A stretch of DNA of 64,000 nt from Streptomyces sp. NBC_01431. Its GTDB lineage: Bacteria; Actinomycetota; Actinomycetes; Streptomycetales; Streptomycetaceae. Location: assembly GCF_036231355.1 (NCBI RefSeq), contig NZ_CP109496.1, positions 7,316,001-7,380,000 on the forward strand. Direction: 5' to 3'. The notes under the pieces were generated by a model. It did not search any database. It saw nothing but the letters and a program-made list of their open reading frames with translations, and was not told the DNA's origin. Below, in pieces: positions 16,623 to 24,842 of the stretch (position 1 is the stretch's first letter; every line of letters starts with the position of its first letter). The position numbers and the translations under genes are program-made.

Positions 16623-18140
16623 TCAGGAGAGCGCGTCGGCCCCGGCCCAGGTCGCCACCCGGTCGAAGCGGCTGTCGAGGTCCTCGTCCCCGTGGTGCAC
16701 GACCAGCAGCGCCCGACCGTCGGTCCGTTCGCGCAGCATCCGGAACACCAGGTCCTTGCCGGTGTCGTCGAGGTTCGCGAACGGCTCGTCGGCGAGGTAG
16801 ACGTCCGCGTCCTCGGACAGGAGGGCCGCGACACCGACCCGCTGGCGCTGGCCGGACGACAGCTCCGACGGCAACTGGTCGGCGAGGGCGTCCAGGTCCA
16901 TCGACGTGCGCAGCCGCTCGTCGGCGACCAGATCACGCACCGGCAGCGGCGGCAGGTTCACCGGCGTGGTCAGGCTCGCCACCCGTGGCGGCAGGGTGAC
17001 CGTCCCGGCGTCGGGGGCGAGCGTCCCGGAGATGATGTGCAACAGGGTGGTCTTTCCACAGCCGTTGGGGCCGCGAAGCAGCACGTGCTCACCGGCGGCC
17101 AGTTCGAAGTCCTCGACCGACACCGCGCCGTCGCTGTACTTGACCTCCGCACCGCGCACCAGCACCACGGGCCCTTCGTCGTGATAGGTGCCGGCCCCGG
17201 ACTCGCGCAGCGTCTCGATCCGCTTGAGGACGGCGCTGCTGCGCCGGGCCTGCGGAATCAGGTTCACGAGGTCGAAGATGCCGGTGACGGCCCGCCACAG
17301 CGAGTTCACGAAGGCGAGGAAACTACCGAACGACATCCGGCCGGAGAAGACGAAGAAGGCCCCGATGACCATCGAAGCGGTGTCGGACAGGTTCATGACC
17401 AGGTCGCTGAGGGTCTTCTGCTTCAACGACAGCCGGTAGTTGAAGAAGGTGATGCCGAGGAACCCGCCCAGTGCCTCCTGGTTGGCGGCCCGGGTGCCCG
17501 CCACCAGTGACGGCAGGCCACGCAGCGCGTGGAAGGACTCCAGCGTCCGGGTCAGCTTGTTGATGTACCGCGCCTCCGCCTCGCGTTCGGGCTCGGTGTT
17601 GTCCTCGATCCGCTTGGCCAGGCGGTTGCTGACCAGGATCAGCGGCGGCACGATGACCAGCAGGATGAGGCTGGCCTGCCAGGACAGGTACAGCAGCACA
17701 CCGAGGAAGACGACCGAGGACACCGTCTGCCGCGCGATCTGGATGCACACGTCGACGGCCGGCAGCATCCCCTCCGACACGTCGTTGTGGATCCGGCTGA
17801 CGTAGGAGGCGTTCCCCGCCTCGGACAGCTTGCGGCTGTCCAGGCCGAGGGTGCGGCCGAGCAGCTCCGTCTCCAGGACCAGTGTGAAGTCGTTCTCGAA
17901 CCGCTTGCGGCAGCGGGAGATCCAGTAGCCCGCGAGGTTGAGGGTCAGGCCGAGCAGGAGGTATCCGGCGCCGAGCACGAGGAACCTGCGGAAGTCGGCG
18001 GTCAGGATCGCCTGGTCGAACAGGGCCTTGAGCAGCAGCGGGTGCAGCAGGGCTTCGAGTCCGCCGGTCGTCGCCTCGGCGACGAGGATCACCACGAACG
18101 GAGTCCGGTGGCCCCGCAGGGTGTGCCACAACTGGTTCAC
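16623..18140 (-). CDS. ABC transporter half-molecule (fused permease and ATPase), lanthipeptide export
   Basis: 505 residues. The membrane half (about 1-290) has about six helices. The ATPase half has Walker A GPNGCGKTT (357-365), signature LSSGQ (428-432) and Walker B DVYLADEP (446-453). The size fits exporters of the RamA/RamB and LanT type, but there is no N-terminal C39 peptidase domain, so it cannot remove a leader peptide. GTG 18140 overlaps the lanKC stop by four bases (GTGA), so the two are translationally coupled. It probably works as a homodimer to export the modified peptide. SapB-type clusters have two half-transporters; here only one is seen. Confidence 0.92.
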   Translation of the reverse strand: MNQLWHTLRGHRTPFVVILVAEATTGGLEALLHPLLLKALFDQAILTADFRRFLVLGAGYLLLGLTLNLAGYWISRCRKRFENDFTLVLETELLGRTLGLDSRKLSEAGNASYVSRIHNDVSEGMLPAVDVCIQIARQTVSSVVFLGVLLYLSWQASLILLVIVPPLILVSNRLAKRIEDNTEPEREAEARYINKLTRTLESFHALRGLPSLVAGTRAANQEALGGFLGITFFNYRLSLKQKTLSDLVMNLSDTASMVIGAFFVFSGRMSFGSFLAFVNSLWRAVTGIFDLVNLIPQARRSSAVLKRIETLRESGAGTYHDEGPVVLVRGAEVKYSDGAVSVEDFELAAGEHVLLRGPNGCGKTTLLHIISGTLAPDAGTVTLPPRVASLTTPVNLPPLPVRDLVADERLRTSMDLDALADQLPSELSSGQRQRVGVAALLSEDADVYLADEPFANLDDTGKDLVFRMLRERTDGRALLVVHHGDEDLDSRFDRVATWAGADALS

Positions 18141-20815
18141 CGCGCCGCCTCGTCCAGCAGGAAGTCGGCCGTGCCCCCGTTGTTCGCGCGGTGCAGCACC
18201 CGCAGCACGCCCGCCGAGCCCGTCAGGTAGTCGCAGGCGCAGCGCAACAGCCCCTCACCGGGAACGCCCAACGGTGTCACTCCGGCAACACGCGGCACCC
18301 CGTGGCGCTCGGCGGGCTCGAACAGGAAGACCTCGCGGACGAAGCGGAGTTGCCGCAGCGCGGTGTCCCGGTAGGAGCGGTCCCCGGTGAACTCGGCCGC
18401 GTCCAGCAGCGCGTCAGCCACCCCGCTCATGCCGAAGGCGTACCCCGGCAGCACCGAGTGCCGAACGTCCAGACCCCGCAGGACGGTACGCGCGTTGGCC
18501 AAGTCCCCGTATCGGAGCAGCACTTGGGCCACTCCGGCGGAACCCACCTCTACGTACGGCTCCATGGTCCCTTCGTGCTCGAACATGATCGGGCCGCCGT
18601 CCTCGATGGGCCGGGCGTGTGCCATCTCCCAGGAGAGCGCGTCCTGTCCGAGCCGCAGATACCGTTCCTCGCCGGTGATCTGGTGCATCCGCAGCAGGAA
18701 CATCGCGACGCCGGCCTGTCCGAACCCGAGACCCGTCAGCGGCCCGTCGGTCGCGAACTCGTTCAGCCAGTAGGCCCGTGCGCCGTCGCGCTGGACGGTG
18801 TCGCACAGCGCTTGCGCGCATTCGAGGGCGGCGGCGAGATCGCGCGGGTCGTGGCCGCGCAGGAAGAAGCGCAGGTTCGTCATGCCGACCCCGGCGAGGC
18901 CGTAGTAGAAGGAGTAGTCGCCGCTGTCGAACGCCCGGTCATTGGCCCGGTCCAGCAACTCCCTTGCCCGCGTGCTGAGTCCGAGGGAGTCGGCCGCCCA
19001 GGCGATGCCGGCGAGACCGCTCATGAGCCCGTCCGGATACCGGTCCGCATCGAGACTCTCCAGCCTGCCGCCCAGCCAGTCGCGCCACTCGGGCCGGATC
19101 ACGATGCCCGAGGAGTTCAGCGCCCACAGGACGCCGCTCGCCCCGAAGCCGAGGCTCAGCGGGTTGGTGACGTGTGCGAACGGGTCGACGGGGAAGAGCG
19201 AATCCCGCTCCCCGTCGGCGACCGCGGCCACGAACGCGGCCACCCCGGCCTCGGCCTCCCCGAGCCCGAACTCCTCCTCGGCCACCGGTCGGCGCGGCGC
19301 GGTCCCGACCTGGTCGAGCAGCTCGGCCTCGTGCTCCAGCTCCCGGAGTACGTCGGTGAGGCCGATCCGCGCCGCGGCCAGGTCGGTGAGCAGCCGGTGG
19401 ATCCGCTCGGGCCAGCCCAGGCCGTCGATGAAGACCCGATAGGTGTCGAGGATGTCCTCGCGCAGGAACGACATGGCCGCGATCGGGAAGATGAAGTACG
19501 CCATCGTGGTCGCCAGGGCGTACAGGTCGCCCTCCGTTCCGTACGCCTCGAAGCGGGCGCGGGACAGGCTGAACCCGGGTGTGAACAGTTCGACCGGCTT
19601 CGTCAGCGACTCCTCGGCGCCCCCGGCCAGCCGGCACGCCTCCAGATCGACGATGGTCACGTCGTAGGTGTCGGGGTCGATCAGCAGGTTCGCGGCGGTG
19701 AGATCGGTGAGGATCACCTGGCGCTCGTGCGCGGCCCGGATCGCACGGGCGAGGCCGCGGAAGACCGTGATGAAGATGTGCAGGAACTCCCGCGACCGCT
19801 CGATGTCGAACCCCGGGCGCGCGAGCGGGTTGCGCTCCAGCAGCACCGAGCGGATGTCGGAGCCGTCCACGAACCCCTCGGCGATGTAGTGGTGCTCCCA
19901 GTGCTGGAACGTGGCGATCGGGACCGGGTAGGAGCCGACGTCGGCCAGCTTGTTCAGGAACATCCACTCCCGGCCGAGGATGTCCACGGCGTCATGGTCC
20001 TGACGGGGGTTGACGTTGGTGTGGGGACGGGCCTCCTTGAGCACCACCGGCCGGTCGTCGTCCGCGGTGTCCTCGGCGGTGTAGACCCCGCCGCTGTTGG
20101 AGAACTGGATCGCCCCCGTCACACGGAACCGGCCGCCGAGCAGACCCCCGTCCTCCTCGGCCTCCTCGGCGGGCTTCCAGTCGCTGAACGGCCAGGGCAC
20201 CCACCACGGCTGGGCGTACCCGGGACGCCGGTCGTCGGGGACCGGCCCGTCCGGCCCGAGGATGTGCGGCATCCGGCGCCCTAGGACATCGACGGTGTGG
20301 GTGTCGAGGAACTGGCCGTAGCGGAAATAGAGCGCCTTGCCGTCCCGGTAGCGCAGATCCGAGAGCACGTACGCGCCGTCCACGCCCTCAAGGACGCGGG
20401 CCAGATCGGCCAGGCACGTCCTGAACTCGTCGTCGTCGCGCGGGTAGACGGTGACCAGTTTGCCGCCGCTGCCCCTGGACATGGCCTTGGAGTTGAGCAT
20501 CTCGTACACGTTGAGGTCGAGCGCGATCTTGAAGTCGATGTGGCGGTCCGTCAGATAGTCGATCACCGAGGCGGCGACCTGACGCACGTCACGCAGGCCC
20601 GCCGACACATGGATCTTCCACCCTTGCGTCGGCAGCTCGGGGTTGAGCCGATGGCTCCACCAGATGCCGCTGCGGACGAACCGCGCCCGCACCGCCTCTT
20701 CGAGCCCTGCGAGGAAGTGGTCGGACCTTGGTTGGTAGGTGACGTCGAGCGGGTCGAAGAACAGCGTGTCGTTCCAGGCGAAGAGGAATCGGTAGACCCA
20801 TCGTTCGTTGCGCAT
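18137..20815 (-). CDS. lanKC: Class III lanthipeptide synthetase (lyase-kinase-cyclase)
   Basis: 892 residues, ATG 20815, with AGAGG upstream. The three parts of class III enzymes are visible. An N-terminal lyase-like region spans about 1-220. A Ser/Thr-kinase-like domain spans about 225-500: glycine-rich start GGRFRVTG, Lys260 in VVLKEARPH, Asp371 and Asn376 in LTDLTAANLLID, and Asp390 in IVDLEACR replacing DFG. A LanC-like toroid spans about 540-892 with repeated GLAG/GQAG/GSAG turns. The cyclase shows no Cys...Cys-His zinc ligands, which is the class III hallmark separating it from class IV. It phosphorylates Ser/Thr of LanA, eliminates phosphate to dehydroamino acids, then forms lanthionine or labionin rings. 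It follows lanA across a terminator stem. Confidence 0.96.
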   Translation of the reverse strand: MRNERWVYRFLFAWNDTLFFDPLDVTYQPRSDHFLAGLEEAVRARFVRSGIWWSHRLNPELPTQGWKIHVSAGLRDVRQVAASVIDYLTDRHIDFKIALDLNVYEMLNSKAMSRGSGGKLVTVYPRDDDEFRTCLADLARVLEGVDGAYVLSDLRYRDGKALYFRYGQFLDTHTVDVLGRRMPHILGPDGPVPDDRRPGYAQPWWVPWPFSDWKPAEEAEEDGGLLGGRFRVTGAIQFSNSGGVYTAEDTADDDRPVVLKEARPHTNVNPRQDHDAVDILGREWMFLNKLADVGSYPVPIATFQHWEHHYIAEGFVDGSDIRSVLLERNPLARPGFDIERSREFLHIFITVFRGLARAIRAAHERQVILTDLTAANLLIDPDTYDVTIVDLEACRLAGGAEESLTKPVELFTPGFSLSRARFEAYGTEGDLYALATTMAYFIFPIAAMSFLREDILDTYRVFIDGLGWPERIHRLLTDLAAARIGLTDVLRELEHEAELLDQVGTAPRRPVAEEEFGLGEAEAGVAAFVAAVADGERDSLFPVDPFAHVTNPLSLGFGASGVLWALNSSGIVIRPEWRDWLGGRLESLDADRYPDGLMSGLAGIAWAADSLGLSTRARELLDRANDRAFDSGDYSFYYGLAGVGMTNLRFFLRGHDPRDLAAALECAQALCDTVQRDGARAYWLNEFATDGPLTGLGFGQAGVAMFLLRMHQITGEERYLRLGQDALSWEMAHARPIEDGGPIMFEHEGTMEPYVEVGSAGVAQVLLRYGDLANARTVLRGLDVRHSVLPGYAFGMSGVADALLDAAEFTGDRSYRDTALRQLRFVREVFLFEPAERHGVPRVAGVTPLGVPGEGLLRCACDYLTGSAGVLRVLHRANNGGTADFLLDEAAR

Positions 20816-20876
20816 GCCAGCCTCTGTGTTCGTCCAAGGGCCCGCCGCTCAGGAGCGGCCTGATGAGAACGGCGGG

Positions 20877-20914
20877 GATCCGTGCGGGGCCGCTGCACGG
20901 GCCCCGCACGGATC
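20877..20914 (-). terminator. Perfect hairpin between lanA and lanKC
   Basis: GATCCGTGCGGGGCC (20877-20891) and GGCCCCGCACGGATC (20900-20914) form a 15-bp perfect stem with an 8-base loop, starting nine bases past the lanA stop. As in other lantibiotic operons, it probably terminates most transcripts after the precursor gene. The abundant peptide would then be made in excess over the enzyme, with readthrough supplying lanKC and the transporter. Confidence 0.85.
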
Positions 20915-20922
20915 GCCTCACA

Positions 20923-21033
20923 TCACCTGGGCTTCTCGGAACAGCAACTGCTGCCGCTGCTCGTCAGGCTGACGACGCTGGCACTGTTGGACGCGACGCG
21001 CGGTTGCAGGTTCTGGAGCTTCAGAACGCTCAT
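20923..21033 (-). CDS. lanA: Class III lanthipeptide precursor peptide
   Basis: 36 residues, ATG 21033 with a strong GGAGGAG site six bases upstream. It starts MSVLKLQNLQ, containing the hydrophobic L-x-LQ-x-L leader motif that class III synthetases recognise. The core side is rich in Ser (SNSASVVSLTSSGSS) and ends CCSEKPR with two adjacent cysteines, Cys30 and Cys31. Ser/Ser/Cys spacings compatible with labionin rings are Ser22-Ser25-Cys30 and Ser25-Ser28-Cys31. The only Thr is Thr24. It is the first gene of the lanA-lanKC-transporter operon. The leader is short and the cleavage site is not evident. Known class III precursors such as RamS and LabA differ in core pattern; this exact core is not one I recognise. 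Confidence 0.9.
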   Translation of the reverse strand: MSVLKLQNLQPRVASNSASVVSLTSSGSSCCSEKPR

Positions 21034-21288
21034 CCGGATCTCCTCCTCGGTGGTCGATGCGCGGGAAGCGCAGCTGGATGGGGTTCGTACGAGCCGATCG
21101 GCACGGCCGAGTCAACGCCATCCGCGAGGTGCGCACATGGGAGATGGGCCCCCACAATCGCGACCGCACCCACGTAGGGGAGGGCGACGCCGGGCGGCGG
21201 CAAATGGTGGTGATGGCGCCGTGTGGCCGCTGCGGGGGGCTTCCGGGAGGGCTCCGCAGGCCGGGGCGGCTCTGGGCCGAGGATGCGC

Positions 21289-21322
21289 AGAAGCCCGGAT
21301 CGGTGTGTCGATCCGGGCTTCT
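21289..21322 (-). terminator. Terminator after the initiator tRNA gene
   Basis: AGAAGCCCGGATC and GATCCGGGCTTCT pair as a 13-bp perfect stem around an 8-base loop, just beyond the 3' end of the tRNA on the minus strand. On the plus strand it reads AGAAGCCCGG...CCGGGCTTCT. Confidence 0.8.
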
Positions 21323-21331
21323 GTCGTGCAG

Positions 21332-21405
21332 TAGCGGGGACAGGATTTGAACCTGCGACCTCTGGGTTATGAGCCCAGCGAGCTACCGAGCTGCTCCACC
21401 CCGCG
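21332..21405 (-). tRNA. Initiator tRNA-Met (CAU anticodon)
   Basis: Cloverleaf of 74 bases read on the minus strand. The acceptor stem opens CGCGGGG, the anticodon arm is CTGGG-CTCATAA-CCCAG, and the T arm has GCAGG-TTCAAAT-CCTGT. The anticodon stem has the three consecutive G-C pairs that mark initiator tRNA. The end bases of the acceptor (position 1 C against position 72 U) cannot pair, another initiator feature. CCA is not encoded. It is a single gene without a tRNA cluster. Confidence 0.95.
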
Positions 21406-21520
21406 TCGGTGAACACAACCTTACGCCACTTCTGAGGGCCCCCGAACCACCGTCCCCGCGGGGCCGCGCCGTCCCGATGCGCCGAGCCCGCCAACCGACG
21501 CGGGAATCAGGTAAGACGCG

Positions 21521-22081
21521 TCATGACCTGCCGCGACCGGTGACGAAGTCCCGGGCCCGGTCGACCAGTCCTGTTCCCGGCGCGAGGAGCTTGTTGGCGG
21601 GCGGGGTGCTGGGCGCGCCGGGGTGCGGACGCGTGGGCGCGAACTTCTTCGCCGTGCGGATCTTGTCGCCGAGTTCGTCAAGGGTCGCGGTCTGGACGCC
21701 GCGGGCCAGAGCGGGGAAGAGGTGCTGCTCCTCGTCGGCGATGTGCGCGCTGACCTCCTGGATCAACTGCTGTACGAGGGTGTCGAACCGGGCGTCCCCG
21801 ACCTTCGCCCGCTCAAGTTCCTTGAGCAGCTGCTCGACGGTGGAGTGGTCCTTGATCTCCTGGTCCGCCAGCGCGTCGCCGCCCGGCAGGTGCTTGCGTA
21901 CCGCGGGGTAGAGGTACATCTCCTCCGCCACGGAATGCCGCACCAGCTCGATGGTCAACTGGTCCGCGATGTCCCGGCGCTTCTCGTCGTGCGCGGGCAA
22001 GGCCTGCATCTTCTCGAAGAACTCCTCCACCTCGCGGTGGTCTGCCTGGAGTTCGTCGATGACGTTTCCGCCGTGTCCCAT
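21521..22081 (-). CDS. Hemerythrin-like HHE cation-binding protein
   Basis: 186 residues, ATG 22081. Metal-ligand motifs of a hemerythrin four-helix bundle are complete: DELQADHREVEEFF, LVRHSVAEEMYLYP (HxxxE), DQEIKDHSTVEQLL and VSAHIADEEQHLFP (HxxxE). The bundle occupies about residues 1-140. The remainder is a Pro/Arg-rich tail ending TGRGRS. Bacterial HHE proteins bind a di-iron centre and O2, NO or peroxide and are often tied to oxidative or nitrosative stress. It lies a few kb from the nitrate reductase operon, but there is no direct linkage. Confidence 0.92.
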   Translation of the reverse strand: MGHGGNVIDELQADHREVEEFFEKMQALPAHDEKRRDIADQLTIELVRHSVAEEMYLYPAVRKHLPGGDALADQEIKDHSTVEQLLKELERAKVGDARFDTLVQQLIQEVSAHIADEEQHLFPALARGVQTATLDELGDKIRTAKKFAPTRPHPGAPSTPPANKLLAPGTGLVDRARDFVTGRGRS

Positions 22082-22273
22082 TCGGAGTGTCCTTCCGGAT
22101 CTCGGTACGTGGCTGTGTCGGGCTCCCGCCGTCCACCGGTGCACGGGTTCCCTTCGACACCTGGGGCCAACTCGTCCATCCGGCCGTGCGCGCGTCAGGG
22201 GCCGGCCCCGGCCACGTCGTCTCCCGCCGCGGCCGTGGCGGCGCGCCGCCATCCGGCTCGACCGGGTGCCCCG

Positions 22274-22672
22274 TCAGCGCTTCTTCGCCGTTCGCCGACG
22301 GTTGCGCACCGTCCAGGCGGTCCCGATCGCCGCGAGCAGGCCGCCGATGGCCATGCTCAACGCACCGAGCGTCCGATATGTCTCGGGTGTCGGTGCGGCC
22401 AGGTATCCGCCGGTGCCGGCCCGAACCGTGCCGACGTCCTTGCCCGCGCGACACCCACCGCCGCGCACCATGTCCAGGCCGGCCGTCTTCACACACGAGC
22501 TCTGTGCGTGCTGCCGCGCGTCGTGCCCGGCGGTGATCTCCGCGAGGTTGCCCTCGTGGACCGCCGTCACGAACGTCGTGCCCTCGCCGCTCGCGGCGGC
22601 CGCCGCGGGCCCCGCGGATATCGCGGCCGCCGCGACCGCCGGCGCGACGAGTGACATCAACCGAGTACGCAT
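22274..22672 (-). CDS. Secreted, membrane-anchored protein with a short DUF4142-like segment
   Basis: 132 residues, ATG 22672. A signal-like N-terminus (MRTRLMSLVAPAVAAAAISAG, then AAAAAS) is followed by TTFVTAVHEGNLAEITAGHDARQHAQSSCVKTAGLDMV, which resembles the first helix pair of DUF4142 ferritin-like proteins. The full DUF4142 domain is much longer, so this is a short form. A C-terminal membrane helix (GALSMAIGGLLAAIGTAW) with a basic tail RNRRRTAKKR would hold it outside. The function is unknown. It lies upstream of the hemerythrin gene on the same strand, with 192 bases between. Confidence 0.75.
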   Translation of the reverse strand: MRTRLMSLVAPAVAAAAISAGPAAAAASGEGTTFVTAVHEGNLAEITAGHDARQHAQSSCVKTAGLDMVRGGGCRAGKDVGTVRAGTGGYLAAPTPETYRTLGALSMAIGGLLAAIGTAWTVRNRRRTAKKR

Positions 22673-22988
22673 CACAGCTCGCTCCCTTCGCGCCCGCCGA
22701 ACGCCGGGCCGATCCTGAGGGCGCCGAGGTAGCACCCCACGGTGATACGTCCCACCGCGACACGCCGTATTGCGCTACCGGAGCCCGAATTCACTCCGTC
22801 GGCCTCGGCGCCGTTCACCGCCCGTGACCGCGAACGGGGCCGTCCGCCTCAGCCTCCGGCGTGCCGGAGGCGGCGTTTGGCCGTACGACAGTAGAGAGCA
22901 GGACCGACGGTGGAGAGCACGACCGACAGCGCAGGGCACGAGCGCGCACAGCCGCCCGGACCGACCCGGGCCGAACGGGAGGAGCACG
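22673..22988. other. Intergenic region between the anchored protein and GH15 genes
   Basis: 316 bases holding the divergent promoters. An inverted repeat GCCTCCGGC-GT-GCCGGAGGC (22852-22871) lies 117 bases before the GH15 start and could be an operator or hairpin. No gene is seen. Confidence 0.45.
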
Positions 22989-24791
22989 GTGACCCGCACA
23001 ACCGGACGTGCGCGCACAGCGGGCACTCCCGCACCGCACACGCTGCGCGAGTACGCGCTGATCGCCGACGGCGAGCGCGGAGCCCTCATCGGCCCGCACG
23101 GTGACATCGCCTGGATGTGCACGCCGCGCTGGGACTCCGACGCCGTCTTCGCCACCCTCATCGGTGGCCCCGGTCTCTACGCGCTCACCCCGCTCGGGCG
23201 CTACGTCTGGGGCGGCTACTACGAGAACGGCACCCTCATCTGGCGCAGCCGCTGGATCACCGAAGGGGGCATCGTGGAATGCCGCGAGGCGCTTGCCATG
23301 CCGGCCGACCCGCACCGGGCCGTCCTGCTGCGCCGCCTGACGGCCGTCGACGGGGAAGCCCACCTCGCTGTGAGCCTGGCACCGGCCGCGGGTTTCGGCG
23401 CCGACCGGTCCCAGCTGCCGCACCGCGACGAAAGCGACACGTGGAGTGCCCGCACCGGAAGCCTGCGCTGGCGCTGGACCGGCGTGCCCGAGGCTCGCCC
23501 CGCGCGCTTCGGGCACCGTGGCGGCCTGGCCGCGGAGTTGACGCTCCGGCCCGGCGAGCGCCGCGACCTCGTACTGGAAATCTCCCACCACGCGTTGCCA
23601 AAGGCGCCCGACCCCAGCAGTCTGTGGAAGACGACGGAGACGGCCTGGGACCGCGAAGTCCCCTCCCTCGAACACGCCCTGGCACCCGAGGACGCCCGCC
23701 ACGCCTACACCGTGCTGCGCGGCCTGACCGGTTCGTCCGGCGGCATGGTCGCGGCCGTCACCACCAGCCTTCCCGAGCGGGCGGAAACCGGCCGCAACTA
23801 CGACTACCGCTATGTGTGGATCCGCGACCAGTGCTACGCCGGTCAGGCGGTGGCCGCCGCCGGGGGACATCCCTTGCTGGACGACGCCGTACGTTTCGTC
23901 GCGGCCCGCCTTCACGAGGACGGGCCCCGGATGGCGCCCGCCTACACGGCCACCGGAGGCCGGGTTCCCGACCAGCGCGAGCTCGGCCTGCCCGGCTATC
24001 CCGGTGGCGGCAGCCGCGTCGGGAACTGGGTCAACCGTCAGTTCCAGCTCGACGCCTTCGGCGAAGCGCTGCTGCTGTTCGCCGCCGCTCACCGCCACGG
24101 CCGTCTCGATGCGGACGGCTGGCGGGCGGTGGAGATCGCGGCCGACACCGTCGCCCGGCGCCGCAACGATGCCGACGCGGGCATCTGGGAACTCGACGAC
24201 CAGCACTGGACGCACAGCCGGCTGATCTGTGTCGCCGGGCTGAGAGCCGTGGCGCAGGCAGCCCCGTCGCCCAGCAAGGCCGCCGCCTGGGCGTCACTCG
24301 CCGACATCGTCCTCGCGGAAACGACGGCGAGCAGCGTTCACCCTTCGGGCCGCTGGCAGCGATCGACCCGTGACCCCGCCCTGGACGGCGCCCTGCTGAT
24401 ACCGCCCCTGCGCGGAGCCGTGGCGGCCGACGACCCCCGCACCACCAGCACTCTGCGGGCCTACACCGGCGAACTCACCCGGGACCACTACGCCTACCGC
24501 TTCCGCCACGACCAGCGCCCACTGGGGGAAGCCGAGGGAGCGTTCCTGCTCTGCGGTTATCTGATGGCCATGGCCGAACACCAGCAGGGCAACCAGGCCG
24601 AGGCGGTGCGCTGGTTCGAACGCAGCCGCTCGGCCTGCGGGCCACCCGGCCTGTTCGCGGAGGAGTACGACATCAGCCAGCGCCAGCTCCGCGGCAACCT
24701 GCCGCAGGCTTTCGTCCACGCGATCATGCTCGAAAGCGCCGTTCGTCTCACGGCCCCGCCCGGCCACAGCGCGTCTCAGTTCGCTGGCTGA
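22989..24791 (+). CDS. Glycoside hydrolase family 15 protein (glucoamylase/trehalase-like)
   Basis: 600 residues from GTG 22989, which has GGGAGGA directly upstream. An N-terminal beta-rich domain of about 270 residues starts YALIADGERGALIGPHGDIAWMC, typical of GH15 proteins. The (alpha/alpha)6 barrel has GRNYDYRYVWIRDQCYAGQA, the region around the substrate-binding Asp, and later the motif GNLPQAFVHAIMLESA. There is no signal peptide, so it acts in the cytoplasm. Family members hydrolyse terminal alpha-glucosidic bonds; in actinobacteria many are trehalases or act on maltooligosaccharides. The usual WLRDA.F segment is altered to WIRDQCY, so activity should not be assumed. It stands alone before the nar operon. 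Confidence 0.9.
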   Translation: MTRTTGRARTAGTPAPHTLREYALIADGERGALIGPHGDIAWMCTPRWDSDAVFATLIGGPGLYALTPLGRYVWGGYYENGTLIWRSRWITEGGIVECREALAMPADPHRAVLLRRLTAVDGEAHLAVSLAPAAGFGADRSQLPHRDESDTWSARTGSLRWRWTGVPEARPARFGHRGGLAAELTLRPGERRDLVLEISHHALPKAPDPSSLWKTTETAWDREVPSLEHALAPEDARHAYTVLRGLTGSSGGMVAAVTTSLPERAETGRNYDYRYVWIRDQCYAGQAVAAAGGHPLLDDAVRFVAARLHEDGPRMAPAYTATGGRVPDQRELGLPGYPGGGSRVGNWVNRQFQLDAFGEALLLFAAAHRHGRLDADGWRAVEIAADTVARRRNDADAGIWELDDQHWTHSRLICVAGLRAVAQAAPSPSKAAAWASLADIVLAETTASSVHPSGRWQRSTRDPALDGALLIPPLRGAVAADDPRTTSTLRAYTGELTRDHYAYRFRHDQRPLGEAEGAFLLCGYLMAMAEHQQGNQAEAVRWFERSRSACGPPGLFAEEYDISQRQLRGNLPQAFVHAIMLESAVRLTAPPGHSASQFAG

Positions 24792-24801
24792 AAATGCCCG
24801 C

Positions 24802-24842
24802 ATGCAAAGAATCTGCGCATGACAAGTATTGCAAAGTGCAAT
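24802..24842 (+). promoter_or_regulatory. AT-rich nar promoter region with inverted repeats
   Basis: The 190 bases before narG are much richer in A and T than the rest of the window. They contain TTGCA-AAG-TGCAA (24830-24842, a perfect 5-bp inverted repeat) and CATGC...GCATG (24802-24806 with 24818-24822). Such symmetrical elements could bind a redox or nitrate regulator. The binding protein is not identifiable, and no exact FNR site (TTGAT-N4-ATCAA) is present. Confidence 0.4.

Noticed and set aside
13196..16936. A 1246-codon open frame on the minus strand opposite the LAL regulator
   Set aside because: It is antisense to a protein with clear Walker and LuxR motifs. The translation is Arg/Gly/Pro-rich without family features, a common artefact in high-GC DNA.
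18137..20815. Class IV (LanL) synthetase
   Set aside because: The cyclase part lacks the Cys/Cys-His zinc ligands expected for class IV, and the precursor has the class III-type leader motif.
20923..21033. Lipolanthine or avionin-type precursor
   Set aside because: No LanD-type decarboxylase and no fatty-acid synthase genes lie nearby, and the precursor does not end in Cys.
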